Shown here in pieces: positions 16,598 to 25,443 of a DNA stretch of 45,771 nt. This stretch comes from a virus, in the IMG/VR virus record IMGVR_UViG_3300035183_000132, positions 1 through 45,771 of that record; one strand, given 5' to 3'. The notes under the pieces were generated by a model. It had not been told where the DNA came from and did no database searches. It worked only from the letters and a program-made list of their open reading frames with translations. The position numbers and the translations under genes were made by a program. How positions within the stretch are numbered: position 1 is the stretch's first letter; each line of letters starts with the position of its first letter.

Positions 16598-17632
16598 ATG
16601 GCTGACCTTGCCCTTGCCAATAGTACATATGCTGCTGGTACCATAGACACTGCCAGTACACTGGTCAACAACGTGAGTGCCACTGACGCACAACAGTGGA
16701 ATGGTGTTGCTACAGCATGTGTCGGTATCGAGAACATACTGGGCAATGCCCTGGACCTCAAGGGCACCGCTGTGGACCTCGTTGCACGCCTTGCTGTGTT
16801 GCTCCAAGCCAGCGGGCGCATCAAGGACAAAGATGGCAACACGACGTACAACAAGTATGACGGATGGCTTGGCTACGGTACGAACACACTACGCAAGTTC
16901 CGTAACTTTGGCTTCCCTGGCGAGATAGTCATGTCCAGTCTCAGCACAGTCCCCGCTGGGTGGCTGGAATGTAATGGTCAAGTAGTGTCATGTACGACCT
17001 ACGAGGACCTCTTCGACATGTGTGCCCCAGACCTAACCAGCACAGGTGTGGGATACAGATACTCTGCCTCACCCAAGTCATTCTCACCGTCTGATGTCAA
17101 TACGACAACTGATACAATCACGATCTCGTCACATGGCCTGAGCAACGGCACTGTCGTGTACCTACAGACAGGCTCCACGTTGCCGTCACCACTCGTAGCT
17201 AACACGAAGTACTACATCATCAACGCCACAACGAACACATTCCAGCTTAGCTCCATACTCAATGGCTCACCCATTGACCTGACCAGTCAGGGTACAGGGA
17301 CACACTACCTAGAGAGTACATTTACTCTACCAGATTACCGTAGTCGTTCCCCCATTGGTGCAGGTCAAGCGAGTGGATTATCTAACCGCGTACTCAACAC
17401 GACGTATGGTGCTGAGACACATACGTTGAGTGTTAGTGAAATGCCAGCGCATAATCATCCCATTTCGCAACTCCCATACTCTGCTTATCCACCTTCTATA
17501 CCTGGCTCGGCGGTGGCGTTTGGCTACACGTCATTTGCTCTTTATCCCCACATAACAGACAACACAGGTGGTGGTGCAGCACACAACAATCTGCACCCTG
17601 TCTTTGGTATCAAGTTCCTTGTGAGGTACTAA
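16598..17632 (+). CDS. Phage tail-collar-domain fibre protein
   Basis: A 344-residue protein with a helical N-terminus (residues 1-105) followed by a tail-collar domain: GEIVMSSLSTVPAGWLECNG, TLPDYRSRSPIGAG, and a His-containing end (EMPAHNHPI, then HNNLHPVFGIKFLVRY). An insert of about 80 residues (SFSPSDVNTTTDT to GTHYLES) splits the collar domain and resembles short beta-sandwich inserts of other fibres. Collar proteins form short-tail fibres and receptor-binding tips. It follows the gp10-like module, which fits a podovirus tail. Confidence 0.85.
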   Translation: MADLALANSTYAAGTIDTASTLVNNVSATDAQQWNGVATACVGIENILGNALDLKGTAVDLVARLAVLLQASGRIKDKDGNTTYNKYDGWLGYGTNTLRKFRNFGFPGEIVMSSLSTVPAGWLECNGQVVSCTTYEDLFDMCAPDLTSTGVGYRYSASPKSFSPSDVNTTTDTITISSHGLSNGTVVYLQTGSTLPSPLVANTKYYIINATTNTFQLSSILNGSPIDLTSQGTGTHYLESTFTLPDYRSRSPIGAGQASGLSNRVLNTTYGAETHTLSVSEMPAHNHPISQLPYSAYPPSIPGSAVAFGYTSFALYPHITDNTGGGAAHNNLHPVFGIKFLVRY

Positions 17633-18262
17633 GTGGTCATCGTTACGAACAATGGATGTAGCATCCACAACCGCTTCTTCCCACGTGAAGTGTGCATCCA
17701 GGTGTATCCTATCTGGTCCTGGCCTCATGACGAGATCGGATTGAGGGATGGTGGTGTACTGTACGGTATCACCGCTCATACACAACACGGTGTTGATGAA
17801 GCCTACCGCACACAGCTTCATGGACTCGAAGCACGTCTGCCTGAGTTCGAGCAAGCTATGCGTGATCTCCACCAGGCCAAGGTTGGTTCTGCAGAGTTTG
17901 CTTCACAGTCACCCATCGTCCACACTGTCAAGTCCATCTTCGGTCAAGATGGTCCATCACTGGTTAAATACGGTAATGTGTGGGTACGCCGGTGGTGGTG
18001 GAAGAAGGGTGAAGTTCTCAACGGACACAAGCACAACTTCGATCATGTCTCGTTGCTGTATCGTGGCTCAGCCAAGGTCACCGTCGATGGTGTTGAGACT
18101 ACGTACACCGCACCCATCGAGCTTATCATAGCCAAGGACAAGGAACACCGTATCGAGGCCCTAGAGGACAACACCGTGTGGATGTGTGTCTTCGCTGTGC
18201 GTGACGAGAACGGGGAAGTTGACATCTATGGCAACGCCAATAATCCGGCTAGCCACACCTAG
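17633..18262 (+). CDS. Cupin-domain protein, 209 aa
   Basis: The C-terminal half contains a cupin: GEVLNGHKHNFDHVSLLYRG with the HxH metal-site pattern, then APIELIIAKDKEHRIEAL giving the second motif with His. The N-terminal half is unrelated (EARLPEFEQAMRDLHQ). GTG 17633 directly follows the collar gene stop. Cupins bind metals and act as sugar-modifying or dioxygenase-like enzymes or as binding domains. In phage tail clusters they accompany fibre genes, but the substrate is unknown. It overlaps the next gene by 35 bases. Confidence 0.72.
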   Translation: MVIVTNNGCSIHNRFFPREVCIQVYPIWSWPHDEIGLRDGGVLYGITAHTQHGVDEAYRTQLHGLEARLPEFEQAMRDLHQAKVGSAEFASQSPIVHTVKSIFGQDGPSLVKYGNVWVRRWWWKKGEVLNGHKHNFDHVSLLYRGSAKVTVDGVETTYTAPIELIIAKDKEHRIEALEDNTVWMCVFAVRDENGEVDIYGNANNPASHT

Positions 18263-18650
18263 TGATGTACCTGCTATTGCTAGTGGGCTGTTGGAACTCA
18301 AGCAACAGACAGCCTGGGCACAGTGCCCGCACGATGGGTACACGCACGCTGCACTTGTTGAGTTCCTTGACGAGCAACTCCGTAATGACGATGCAATCAT
18401 GTATGTCTATGATACAGGCACCGTGTCAGCCTTCTGTGGCGGTGCCCTCGCTCGCTTCTACTTGCCCCCGCACACACTGTTTGTCCATGAATGGGGATGG
18501 TTCGGGGACAAGCGTGGGTGTGCAGCATGCTGGCAAGCCGTGAAGCAGTGGGGTAAGAAGTGTGGTGCCTACGCTGCACGACGTGTCCTTGCTCGTCCTG
18601 GTCATTCACGGACTCGGTACCGTGAAGAAACAACGTGGGAGGTCCTGTAA
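18228..18650 (+). CDS. GNAT-like acetyltransferase, 140 aa
   Basis: The start at ATG 18228 gives IIRLATPSDVPAIASGLLEL, the typical first strand and helix of GNAT enzymes, which transfer acetyl groups from CoA. The protein is 140 residues, near the usual minimum, and the CoA-binding Q/RxxGxG/A loop is not clear (KRGCAACWQAVKQWG may be the region). It overlaps the cupin gene and is coupled by TAATG to the next. Phage GNAT-like proteins of this type occur among structural genes, but their substrate is not known. Confidence 0.6.
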   Translation: MATPIIRLATPSDVPAIASGLLELKQQTAWAQCPHDGYTHAALVEFLDEQLRNDDAIMYVYDTGTVSAFCGGALARFYLPPHTLFVHEWGWFGDKRGCAACWQAVKQWGKKCGAYAARRVLARPGHSRTRYREETTWEVL

Positions 18651-19231
18651 TGGGCGGCTACGAACAGAGTGAATCTCAATCACAGACACGCACAGGGCTG
18701 CGGGGGACAGCCTACGAAGGTCAAGCGGCTGAGCAAGCCTACAAGCAGGGCATGCTCATGAGCGACTTTACCAACCGGATGTTCTCGTCACCTGGTGCTC
18801 TGCTTGGTTTTGGTCAACAGATGCTCCCTGGTGGCAGGTATGGGCTTGGTGCACCCGCTGATGCTGCAGTCGAGCAACTGGGCCGCATGATGTTCAGCAA
18901 CGCCAGCGCTGGTGGTGCCTTCCGTGGTCAGTTGAGTCCAGAGAACCAGACTGCGGTCATCGGTGCTGCAATGCAGAACATGTTACCCTACCTAATCCCA
19001 CAGATACAGCAATTCCAGGCTGCACAGTTCCTTGCTCCGCAGTCTCTGTTTAACTTGGCCCGCGCATCGGCAGACTACTGGAACCGTGCCTTGGGTGCTC
19101 AGTCTGATACAAGCTCGACGAGCTTCGGGTTTAATGTGTTAGGTAATCCCGTTAGTATGTCGTTTGGTGGTGGTAGTGGTAGCTCGGCAGGTGGTGCAGC
19201 TACCTCTGCTTTCATCCCTGGTGGCATCTAA
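18650..19231 (+). CDS. Internal virion protein candidate, 193 aa
   Basis: A 193-residue Gly/Ser/Gln/Ala-rich protein whose start overlaps the preceding TAA. It contains amphipathic helices (SPENQTAVIGAAMQNMLPY) and a Gly/Ser-rich tail (SMSFGGGSGSSAGG). It stands first in a run of three genes that look like ejection or internal virion proteins. No known family is recognised; the role is inferred from order and composition. Confidence 0.6.
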   Translation: MGGYEQSESQSQTRTGLRGTAYEGQAAEQAYKQGMLMSDFTNRMFSSPGALLGFGQQMLPGGRYGLGAPADAAVEQLGRMMFSNASAGGAFRGQLSPENQTAVIGAAMQNMLPYLIPQIQQFQAAQFLAPQSLFNLARASADYWNRALGAQSDTSSTSFGFNVLGNPVSMSFGGGSGSSAGGAATSAFIPGGI

Positions 19232-19244
19232 GGAGTCAACGTAA

Positions 19245-20678
19245 ATGAATGACTATGAAGCACTGGTAAACAGGCTCGCACCACATCCTGGGCCAGCCCC
19301 CACTACCTTTAACATTCTTGGTTTCAGGTTTGGTGAGCCTGCTAGGCAACAGTGGGAAAATGATCTTGCATTGCACAACTCCATCAAGCAACTCGTGCTT
19401 GAGGATCAGCTTAAGAAAATCACTGATCCGTTCTATCGTGCTACACTGTCTGACCTTGCCTTAATCAGTGGTAAACCTGTTGAGGACCTCGCCCTGCCAT
19501 CCCAGATCAAGATCAACAAGGAGCTTACTCCATCTGTCGTACCGCACTACAGTATCCCAGACGTAATACCGAGTATCCGTCCAATGTCCACTGGCTACAA
19601 CGTTGTTGAGCGTCAAGGGCCACCCACGCTACAACCCCGTTTTACCGCTGATGAACTCGCGTGGTTGGAGCGTATGGCTCCTGAGGAATTCCATGCGCGG
19701 TTCGGTACGCTAGATTATGTGGACCGTGAAGAGCTTCTAGCCCATATGCGAGAAGCGAAGGACCTTGTTTATCCACCTCCATCGACCGGCATCGAACCAT
19801 TCCTGCGCGAAGCTCCGCGTATGCGAGTTATGGAGCAACCTGGCGCTCCACTTGAGACCACGACACGGACTGTCGATCCCAATGCTCCACTCACAGATGT
19901 TCAAAAGGCCCTTGGCCGAGCCATACTCGAACGTGAGGAGAAGTGGCCACGCCAGCATGCGATGAACCAGTGGGAGATGCTTGCATCGGCACTTGGTACT
20001 CCACAGGCTGCTAAACTACTTGCTGATGATCTCGAATCACGAATTAAGCAACGTGAGGCAGCAGCTAACTTGTCCACATCTCGTATCGCTGTCAACGAAG
20101 CACGTGCTAAGGACTACTTGGCACGTGTTGGATTGACTGATGCACAGAAGGACCGGATAAGACAGCTTGTTGATGCACAACAGGCCCTACTCGAAGCACA
20201 AGCTGATCTTGCACGACAACGTGCGTCAGGTTCTAAGACTCAAACCGACATTGCGCAGCAACGCCTGAACTTCGATAAGTACAAGTTTGCTACAATAGCA
20301 AAGTACATTCTCTCGACACAGAACTTACCGAACGAGGTAAGAGATGAACTCGCCCGTGACATTCTTCGGACACTTGGTATTGAAACCGAGGGCGGACTGT
20401 GGGAGAGTGCACTGGAAAAGTTAATCGAGGAGTCTCTTGGTACCAGGGCGAAAATGGAGAAGGTTCCATCCCCCTTCGAGCCTAGTGTACAGACACAGGC
20501 TAAGCCACAGGAGCAACCAGTACGACCTGGCAAGGAGGAAGAAGAGCGACCTGACCTCTCGAACTTACCCCCTGCACCAGTCGGTACTCGCAAGCTCGAC
20601 AAGATAACTGGTCATGTGGCCATCATGACAAAGGATGGATGGAAGTGGCTTGACGGATGGACACCCAAAAAGAAATAG
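19245..20678 (+). CDS. Internal virion (ejection) protein candidate, 477 aa
   Basis: A 477-residue protein with AAGGAG before ATG 19245. The N-terminal third is mixed; residues about 215-330 form a long helical region rich in Gln, Ala, Leu and Arg (DAQQALLEAQADLARQRASG), and the C-terminal part is Pro/Glu/Gln-rich, ending in a Lys/Trp motif (KDGWKWLDGWTPKKK). Long helical proteins between fibre genes and the very large 1086-residue protein match ejection proteins that leave the capsid before DNA. It overlaps the next gene by 22 bases. Confidence 0.65.
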   Translation: MNDYEALVNRLAPHPGPAPTTFNILGFRFGEPARQQWENDLALHNSIKQLVLEDQLKKITDPFYRATLSDLALISGKPVEDLALPSQIKINKELTPSVVPHYSIPDVIPSIRPMSTGYNVVERQGPPTLQPRFTADELAWLERMAPEEFHARFGTLDYVDREELLAHMREAKDLVYPPPSTGIEPFLREAPRMRVMEQPGAPLETTTRTVDPNAPLTDVQKALGRAILEREEKWPRQHAMNQWEMLASALGTPQAAKLLADDLESRIKQREAAANLSTSRIAVNEARAKDYLARVGLTDAQKDRIRQLVDAQQALLEAQADLARQRASGSKTQTDIAQQRLNFDKYKFATIAKYILSTQNLPNEVRDELARDILRTLGIETEGGLWESALEKLIEESLGTRAKMEKVPSPFEPSVQTQAKPQEQPVRPGKEEEERPDLSNLPPAPVGTRKLDKITGHVAIMTKDGWKWLDGWTPKKK

Positions 20679-23600
20679 TCACTCAACTTGAGTACAACAA
20701 GTACTTGTACGACGTGGTGGAGTCTAACCGCAAGAGCCGCCAGAAGGTTATCACTCGCCCTGATCCGTCCGATCCACGCTTCTCTGAGGAAGCGGAGTTA
20801 GAGCGCCAACGGAAACTTATGGAACGTTCAGATAAGCGTCAGGCTAAGGATGACTTGGCTGACCGCTTCGTCGATGTGACACCAGACATACAGGATCGGT
20901 TTGTCGATGTCACACAAGATGCGTCAGATCGATTCGTCGATGTAGTAGACGAACCAAAGACACTGGGTCAACGTATCTACGACTATGTGGCGCCACGCCT
21001 CAACCTCCCGCAGGAGCAACCCAAGCGTGAGTCGACGATACCGTCGCTTGTACAAGGTTCTGTTGAGGACGTACAAGTGCGTCCATCGTGGCGTGATGAG
21101 TTGCGTCAATATGAAGCGATAAAGCAGCAGGGTGGCGACATCGACAACTGGCGAGCTAAGGCTATACTTGGATTGTCAGGTGCGTCACGTCTGATACCAG
21201 AGTCTGTAAGGAATCTGGGTAGTCGATTCTACGAAGATGCCCTCCGACCAATAGGGGAAGCTCAGGAAGAGTACATCAGTGGTCCCTTCAGGCGGTGGAT
21301 GTTCAAGGAGGACCCCTTTGTCACCCTGAGTCGCCAGGAGCCAGACTTACTCACAGCACCTGCTTCCGACATTATCAATCACTGGAAGAAGGTTGCGGCT
21401 GTCACACTGTTTGCTGATCCACTTGCGGCGGTGATGCCACTTGGGCGAGCGAAGCCACAGGTTGGTCATCCCACGCCGCCTGAAGTACCCCCAACCATAC
21501 AGGAGCCATTGTCCAATGCTGTAAAGGCAGTTGAGCAAGCACCTGTTGAGCCTAAGCCTGGTTTCCTTAAAACTGCTGAAGACAAGCTCGCGGAGCAGCT
21601 TGCCGCCCGTGACAAGGCGAAGGTCGAGTTAGAGAAGCAACTAGAGTCAAACCCCAAACCACCTGTACCTGACACACCTGAACTTGACCCACTTGTCAAG
21701 CAACCGGAGCAAGCTGGTCCAAGCACGTCTGCACCTACCTACACAGGTGAACGTACCTTCACGCAGCGTGACCCACGTAAGTGGGAACTCGCCCTCATGC
21801 AGGCTCTCGATGCACTCGCTCGTACAGGACCATATGGCGAACGCTTGGCTAGCTTGTTGCACTATGTCAAGGACTATGCTGAGCAGGCAGCGGTCGAGAA
21901 TGCTCTGGATGTACGCAAGTTGTTCTCCAAGTACTTCGAGACACCGGCGAAGGTACGCAACAGGCTCACTGCCATAGACCAGGAACCCACGCTCTTCCGC
22001 AAGATACAGCGCCTTGTCAATACGTCCCATGCAGACTATGGTCTGACACAGAAACAGAATGACGCTATCGTTGCCTTGCTCAACGCTGGGCTTGATGTCA
22101 ACAAGGTCTCTGCGAAGGCACGCGAGACATTGCCAGTCACTGACCCACGTATACAGGCACTAGCACAGGATTACTGGAAGGTAGCAACAGGTCGCGTGTC
22201 ATTCGACCCGCGCTCCCGATTGTTGACTGTGCGTGACTACATCACAGGGAAGGAGTATCCTGTTGGTGAACCCTCTCCATTCTGGCCCCATCAGGTTATA
22301 GACAAGGAACGCTTGGACGAACTCTCGGAAGCAACGCTTAAGAAAGTGTGGATGCGTGGCAACTACGAGGAAGCTGGCATCTCGTTCAAGCAGTTCAAGC
22401 GCATGTTGCCCACATTGATGCGTACCGATGACCCAGCATTCCGGTTGCGCCGGTTCGCTGGCTTGGAGCATGCTCGTCTCTTGACACCTGAGCTACTCGT
22501 CGAGGAGGCCAACTCTCGTGGCATCACGGAAGTGGACATGCTCCGCAAGCTGGGCTACGAGACAGATACCATCCGCATGCCACTCAAGTACAACTACTAC
22601 GGGTTCAAGCGCCTTGCCACGAAGGAGTATGAGAAGGAGTTCGAGTTACTCCAAGACCAACTCCAAGCTGAGTACCCAGACTCGCCCAAGACCAAGAAGT
22701 GGATCACGGAGATCATTGATCGAACACAAGGTATCTCGCCACGCGAGGACATGTTCGATCACAACTCCAATATCTTCGGTATGGTCCAGGCCATTGCTTA
22801 TCCAGCCTTCCTCAAGGCAAGCTGGCGTCAGAACTTCATGTTGCAGCCTACGTATGCTGTGCTGTACAATGGCTTCACACCCGTGGTCAAAGCCTACTGG
22901 CAGCATATCGGTAAGCAAATCGGGTTGAATGATGCACAGATCGCTGAGCTTGCCGAGCGGAGTGCAGCCAACTTTCCTGGATACTTGACTGAGCACCATG
23001 CCCCTGGTGGCATACTCGAACAGTATGCAAAGACAGCGCTTGAGTGGAACTGGTTCCACCACAGCGACATGGGGTCGAGGCAACTCTTTGCCATATCCGG
23101 CGTGTTCAACTTCCGTGAAATTGCCCACCAGTTCTGGAAGAACCCCGCAGACCCGAAGTGGAAGAACTTCATCAAACAGTACAATATCAACCCAGAGGAA
23201 CTCTACAAGGACCTGGCTGCACAGCCAAAGGAGACGTGGGTCAACGGTGTGCCTGTCCCTCCTGACAAGTACTTCAAGCGTGTTGCCCAGGTTGCAGCGA
23301 ACCGTGCTGCTGGTCGCACTGGTATCGAGCACCTACCGCTGTGGGCATCGGGTGACAGCACGGCAGCCAAGCTGTTCTTGATGCTCAAGCGTCAGATCAT
23401 TGCCAATGAGAGCAACTTGGTCAATATGTTGGTCAATGCTCCATCGCTGGGTGTCGGCCTGAAGCGTGTCCTTCAAACCATATTTGGTGCTACCGCAGCG
23501 GGCTTTATGTACAACGGTGTCAGCAACTGGATCATGCAGAAGCCCTTCATGGATGTCAATGAGTCCCTCAAGAAGGCGTTCGGTGGCCACGAGGGAGCAG

Positions 23601-23917
23601 CACTGTTCGCCAAGTCGCTCCTGCTTGGACTCGGTACACTGTCTGCCGGTATGGTTCTGACCGGTCTCAACATCGCAGGCGGCAATACGTTCGGTGGTGC
23701 CGCCTACACGTTGGCCGGACCCGCTGCGTCAACGCTCATCGATGAGACAATCAACAATATCGTCCACGGACAACCTCTCCGTGCTCTTAGCCGTCTACAA
23801 CCGTTCGAGTCACCCTACGTCATCTACAAGCGTGAGGAGCAAGCTGCGAAGGAAGCCAAGAAGCACCGTAGCGTGAATTTGCCCAACATCTTCCGTATGA
23901 GACCAAAGGAGGACTAA
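20657..23917 (+). CDS. Large internal virion/ejection protein, 1086 aa
   Basis: The largest protein of the window (1086 residues). Residues about 68-97 carry three copies of DRFVDV. The middle is long, soluble and helical. The C-terminal 200 residues contain several Gly/Ala-rich hydrophobic segments (TIFGATAAGFMYNGVSNW, then LFAKSLLLGLGTLSAGMVL) that could insert in a membrane. This architecture matches large podovirus internal proteins that form a channel across the cell envelope during DNA ejection. No lytic transglycosylase motif was recognised. Confidence 0.7.
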   Translation: MDTQKEIVTQLEYNKYLYDVVESNRKSRQKVITRPDPSDPRFSEEAELERQRKLMERSDKRQAKDDLADRFVDVTPDIQDRFVDVTQDASDRFVDVVDEPKTLGQRIYDYVAPRLNLPQEQPKRESTIPSLVQGSVEDVQVRPSWRDELRQYEAIKQQGGDIDNWRAKAILGLSGASRLIPESVRNLGSRFYEDALRPIGEAQEEYISGPFRRWMFKEDPFVTLSRQEPDLLTAPASDIINHWKKVAAVTLFADPLAAVMPLGRAKPQVGHPTPPEVPPTIQEPLSNAVKAVEQAPVEPKPGFLKTAEDKLAEQLAARDKAKVELEKQLESNPKPPVPDTPELDPLVKQPEQAGPSTSAPTYTGERTFTQRDPRKWELALMQALDALARTGPYGERLASLLHYVKDYAEQAAVENALDVRKLFSKYFETPAKVRNRLTAIDQEPTLFRKIQRLVNTSHADYGLTQKQNDAIVALLNAGLDVNKVSAKARETLPVTDPRIQALAQDYWKVATGRVSFDPRSRLLTVRDYITGKEYPVGEPSPFWPHQVIDKERLDELSEATLKKVWMRGNYEEAGISFKQFKRMLPTLMRTDDPAFRLRRFAGLEHARLLTPELLVEEANSRGITEVDMLRKLGYETDTIRMPLKYNYYGFKRLATKEYEKEFELLQDQLQAEYPDSPKTKKWITEIIDRTQGISPREDMFDHNSNIFGMVQAIAYPAFLKASWRQNFMLQPTYAVLYNGFTPVVKAYWQHIGKQIGLNDAQIAELAERSAANFPGYLTEHHAPGGILEQYAKTALEWNWFHHSDMGSRQLFAISGVFNFREIAHQFWKNPADPKWKNFIKQYNINPEELYKDLAAQPKETWVNGVPVPPDKYFKRVAQVAANRAAGRTGIEHLPLWASGDSTAAKLFLMLKRQIIANESNLVNMLVNAPSLGVGLKRVLQTIFGATAAGFMYNGVSNWIMQKPFMDVNESLKKAFGGHEGAALFAKSLLLGLGTLSAGMVLTGLNIAGGNTFGGAAYTLAGPAASTLIDETINNIVHGQPLRALSRLQPFESPYVIYKREEQAAKEAKKHRSVNLPNIFRMRPKED

Positions 23918-24228
23918 TGTACAAACACCTTAAGCCAGGTGTTGCCTACTCGAAGGACGGCATCACGCTCGACCTCCTTGATGGATTACTTGGAGCAGCA
24001 CACGTCTATGGTCAACATGGCTACGACTTCGTTGTGACTTCACTTGGTGATGGTACACACAAGGAGAACAGCCTACACTACGTTGGCCGTGCTGCCGACC
24101 TGCGTGTGCGTCACATACCCGTCGAGAAGCGGCAGGCGTTGCTACGCGCCATACGCGCCGCACTCACGCCACAGTATGACGTGATCCTTGAGTCAGATCA
24201 TATTCACCTAGAGTATGACCCCAAGTAG
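23917..24228 (+). CDS. M15-like peptidase, endolysin candidate
   Basis: The 103-residue protein has the compact M15/VanY-like zinc-peptidase pattern: SLGDGTHKENSLHYVGRAAD with His and Asp spaced for metal binding, and SDHIHLEYDP near the end. Such enzymes cut peptidoglycan cross-links. Its location two genes before the XhlA-like and holin-like genes supports an endolysin role. It begins on the last base of the previous stop codon, behind GGAGG. Size fits minimal phage M15 enzymes. Confidence 0.78.
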   Translation: MYKHLKPGVAYSKDGITLDLLDGLLGAAHVYGQHGYDFVVTSLGDGTHKENSLHYVGRAADLRVRHIPVEKRQALLRAIRAALTPQYDVILESDHIHLEYDPK

Positions 24229-24236
24229 GAGGTACT

Positions 24237-24584
24237 ATGCAACTCGTCGATGCACAGACTGTGCGGTTGCGTGCCCAGTTCACTGAGCCTACCAAGTCTG
24301 TCGATAACTCTGCACTGACAGACTTGAAACACACCACGGTATATGGTCGTGCCAACGGTGGACCTGTTGTTGCACTCATCACCAACCCTGCTACCAGTCC
24401 AAGTGGTGGTGGTTCAGTCTCGCTCGATATACTGGTCAATGCTCCCTCTGGTGTTGTGACCAACTGGGAGTTCTGGGCCACAGCTACGGACATCACAGGG
24501 AATGAGGGTCCTGCCAGTAACACTGTCAACCTGTCAATTGATCGTGTCGGACCAGCTGCACCAACGGGTTTTACCGTTGGCTAA
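24237..24584 (+). CDS. Ig/FN3-like small protein, 115 aa
   Basis: A 115-residue beta-sandwich-like protein (VRLRAQFTEPTKSVDNS, GSVSLDILVNAPSG, WEFWATATDITGNEGPAS) with the Thr-Asp-x-x-Gly-Asn-Glu turn of FN3/Ig-like bacterial domains. It has GGAGG before ATG 24237. The lysis-module position could mean a cell-wall-binding or virion-surface role. A hairpin covers its stop codon. Confidence 0.65.
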   Translation: MQLVDAQTVRLRAQFTEPTKSVDNSALTDLKHTTVYGRANGGPVVALITNPATSPSGGGSVSLDILVNAPSGVVTNWEFWATATDITGNEGPASNTVNLSIDRVGPAAPTGFTVG

Positions 24585-24610
24585 GGGTACTCGTTGAGAG
24601 ACTCTTAGCC
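24579..24610 (+). terminator. Hairpin over stop codon
   Basis: GGCTAAGGGT (24579-24588) and ACTCTTAGCC (24601-24610) form a ten-pair stem with one G-U pair and a 12-base loop, overlapping the TAA of the preceding gene. No T-run follows, so an mRNA-processing or translation-level role for the lysis genes is more likely than full termination. Confidence 0.5.
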
Positions 24611-24627
24611 CTGTTGATGAGGCTGTG

Positions 24628-24795
24628 ATGGACCAAGAAACGATACACGATATACACAATAGGTTACATACCATAGAGCAGGATGTCAAGCAGGTCCTGG
24701 CACACACCGAGCATCTGTCGTGGCTCAAGTGGCATATACGGGCACTGTGGGCTGCTATGCTTGGTTTGCTCGGTATCAAGACACTACATGGGTGA
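24628..24795 (+). CDS. XhlA-like membrane-associated lysis protein, 55 aa
   Basis: The 55-residue frame from ATG 24628 to 24795 contains a helical, charged N-terminus (HNRLHTIEQDVKQVLAHTE), followed by Trp-rich WLKWHIRALWAAMLGLLG, a single membrane segment at the C-terminus. This layout matches XhlA-type proteins found next to holins and endolysins. The next gene is holin-like and starts three bases later. The ribosome site is weak (GAGG at about 24619-24622). Confidence 0.68.
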   Translation: MDQETIHDIHNRLHTIEQDVKQVLAHTEHLSWLKWHIRALWAAMLGLLGIKTLHG

Positions 24796-24798
24796 GAT

Positions 24799-25215
24799 AT
24801 GTTTACTGGGTTGATACAGACCATCGTTGGCGGGATAGACTCCATCCTGGATAAGTTTATCCCAGATGCCAATGTACGCGAGCAAACCAGACAGGCCATC
24901 ATGAACGAGGCCCTCAACTGGGCCAAGCTCGAAGCGCAAGACCGCGACTCCGCACGTAGGCGTGAGGCTGAGACGAAGGACCCTACCACACGCGAACTTG
25001 CGTGGGTCTACACCATTGGCTACTTCGGTTGCTTAGCTGCACTACTCTTCGGCTGGGTCCAAGTCACAGAGAGCATGCGTGGCCTGGTCGATGTCCTCTT
25101 CGGTGTATTGACCGCTGGCCAGTACAGCATCATGGCCTACTACTTTGGTTCCAGCCAGGGGTCAGCACACAAAGATAGCGTGATCGGCAACATCGTCAGC
25201 AACGGTAAACACTAA
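24799..25215 (+). CDS. Holin-like membrane protein, 138 aa
   Basis: A 138-residue protein with an amphipathic N-terminus (residues 1-24), a charged linker rich in Glu, Arg and Asp, and two membrane segments (about 68-88, YTIGYFGCLAALLFGWV; about 95-117, LVDVLFGVLTAGQYSIMAY), ending in YYFGSSQGSAHKD, a tail typical of 3TM/GTA-type holins. It would form membrane holes that release the endolysin. It is the last gene of the plus-strand late operon, followed by a strong terminator. Confidence 0.72.
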   Translation: MFTGLIQTIVGGIDSILDKFIPDANVREQTRQAIMNEALNWAKLEAQDRDSARRREAETKDPTTRELAWVYTIGYFGCLAALLFGWVQVTESMRGLVDVLFGVLTAGQYSIMAYYFGSSQGSAHKDSVIGNIVSNGKH

Positions 25216-25229
25216 GGTACAACACACAT

Positions 25230-25270
25230 GGCCCCCTGCGCCTGTACGGTACAGGGGGCCTTTGTGTTTC
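25230..25270 (+). terminator. Rho-independent terminator of the late operon
   Basis: GGCCCCCTG (25230-25238) pairs perfectly with CAGGGGGCC (25252-25260), followed by TTTGTGTTT. It lies 15 bases after the holin-like gene and separates the rightward late operon from the convergent leftward early operon, whose last stop codon is at 25270. Confidence 0.85.
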
Positions 25271-25443
25271 TACTCGTCAACACGCACACACTTCCACTCC
25301 ACACGCACACCGTCCTGCGTCAACCACTGTTCGAGTATCTTACCGAGTATCGTACATGTCTCTGCATCGTAGCGTGTGACCGCCGGTAGCTCGACACGAT
25401 CATGGGCAAAGATGAGCGTGATGACGAGCACATAGTGGGTCAT
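25270..25443 (-). CDS. Small hypothetical protein, 57 aa
   Basis: A 57-residue frame starts at 25443 with ATGA overlapping the stop codon of the upstream gene, an arrangement that marks real coupled genes. It contains RYDAETCTILGKILEQWL and ends WKCVRVDE. No family is recognised. It is the last gene of the minus-strand early operon and ends close to the shared terminator. Confidence 0.6.
   Translation of the reverse strand: MTHYVLVITLIFAHDRVELPAVTRYDAETCTILGKILEQWLTQDGVRVEWKCVRVDE

Noticed and set aside
22646-23332. 228-codon minus-strand frame inside the ejection protein gene
   Set aside because: Antisense shadow; the plus-strand protein is continuous and in an operon.
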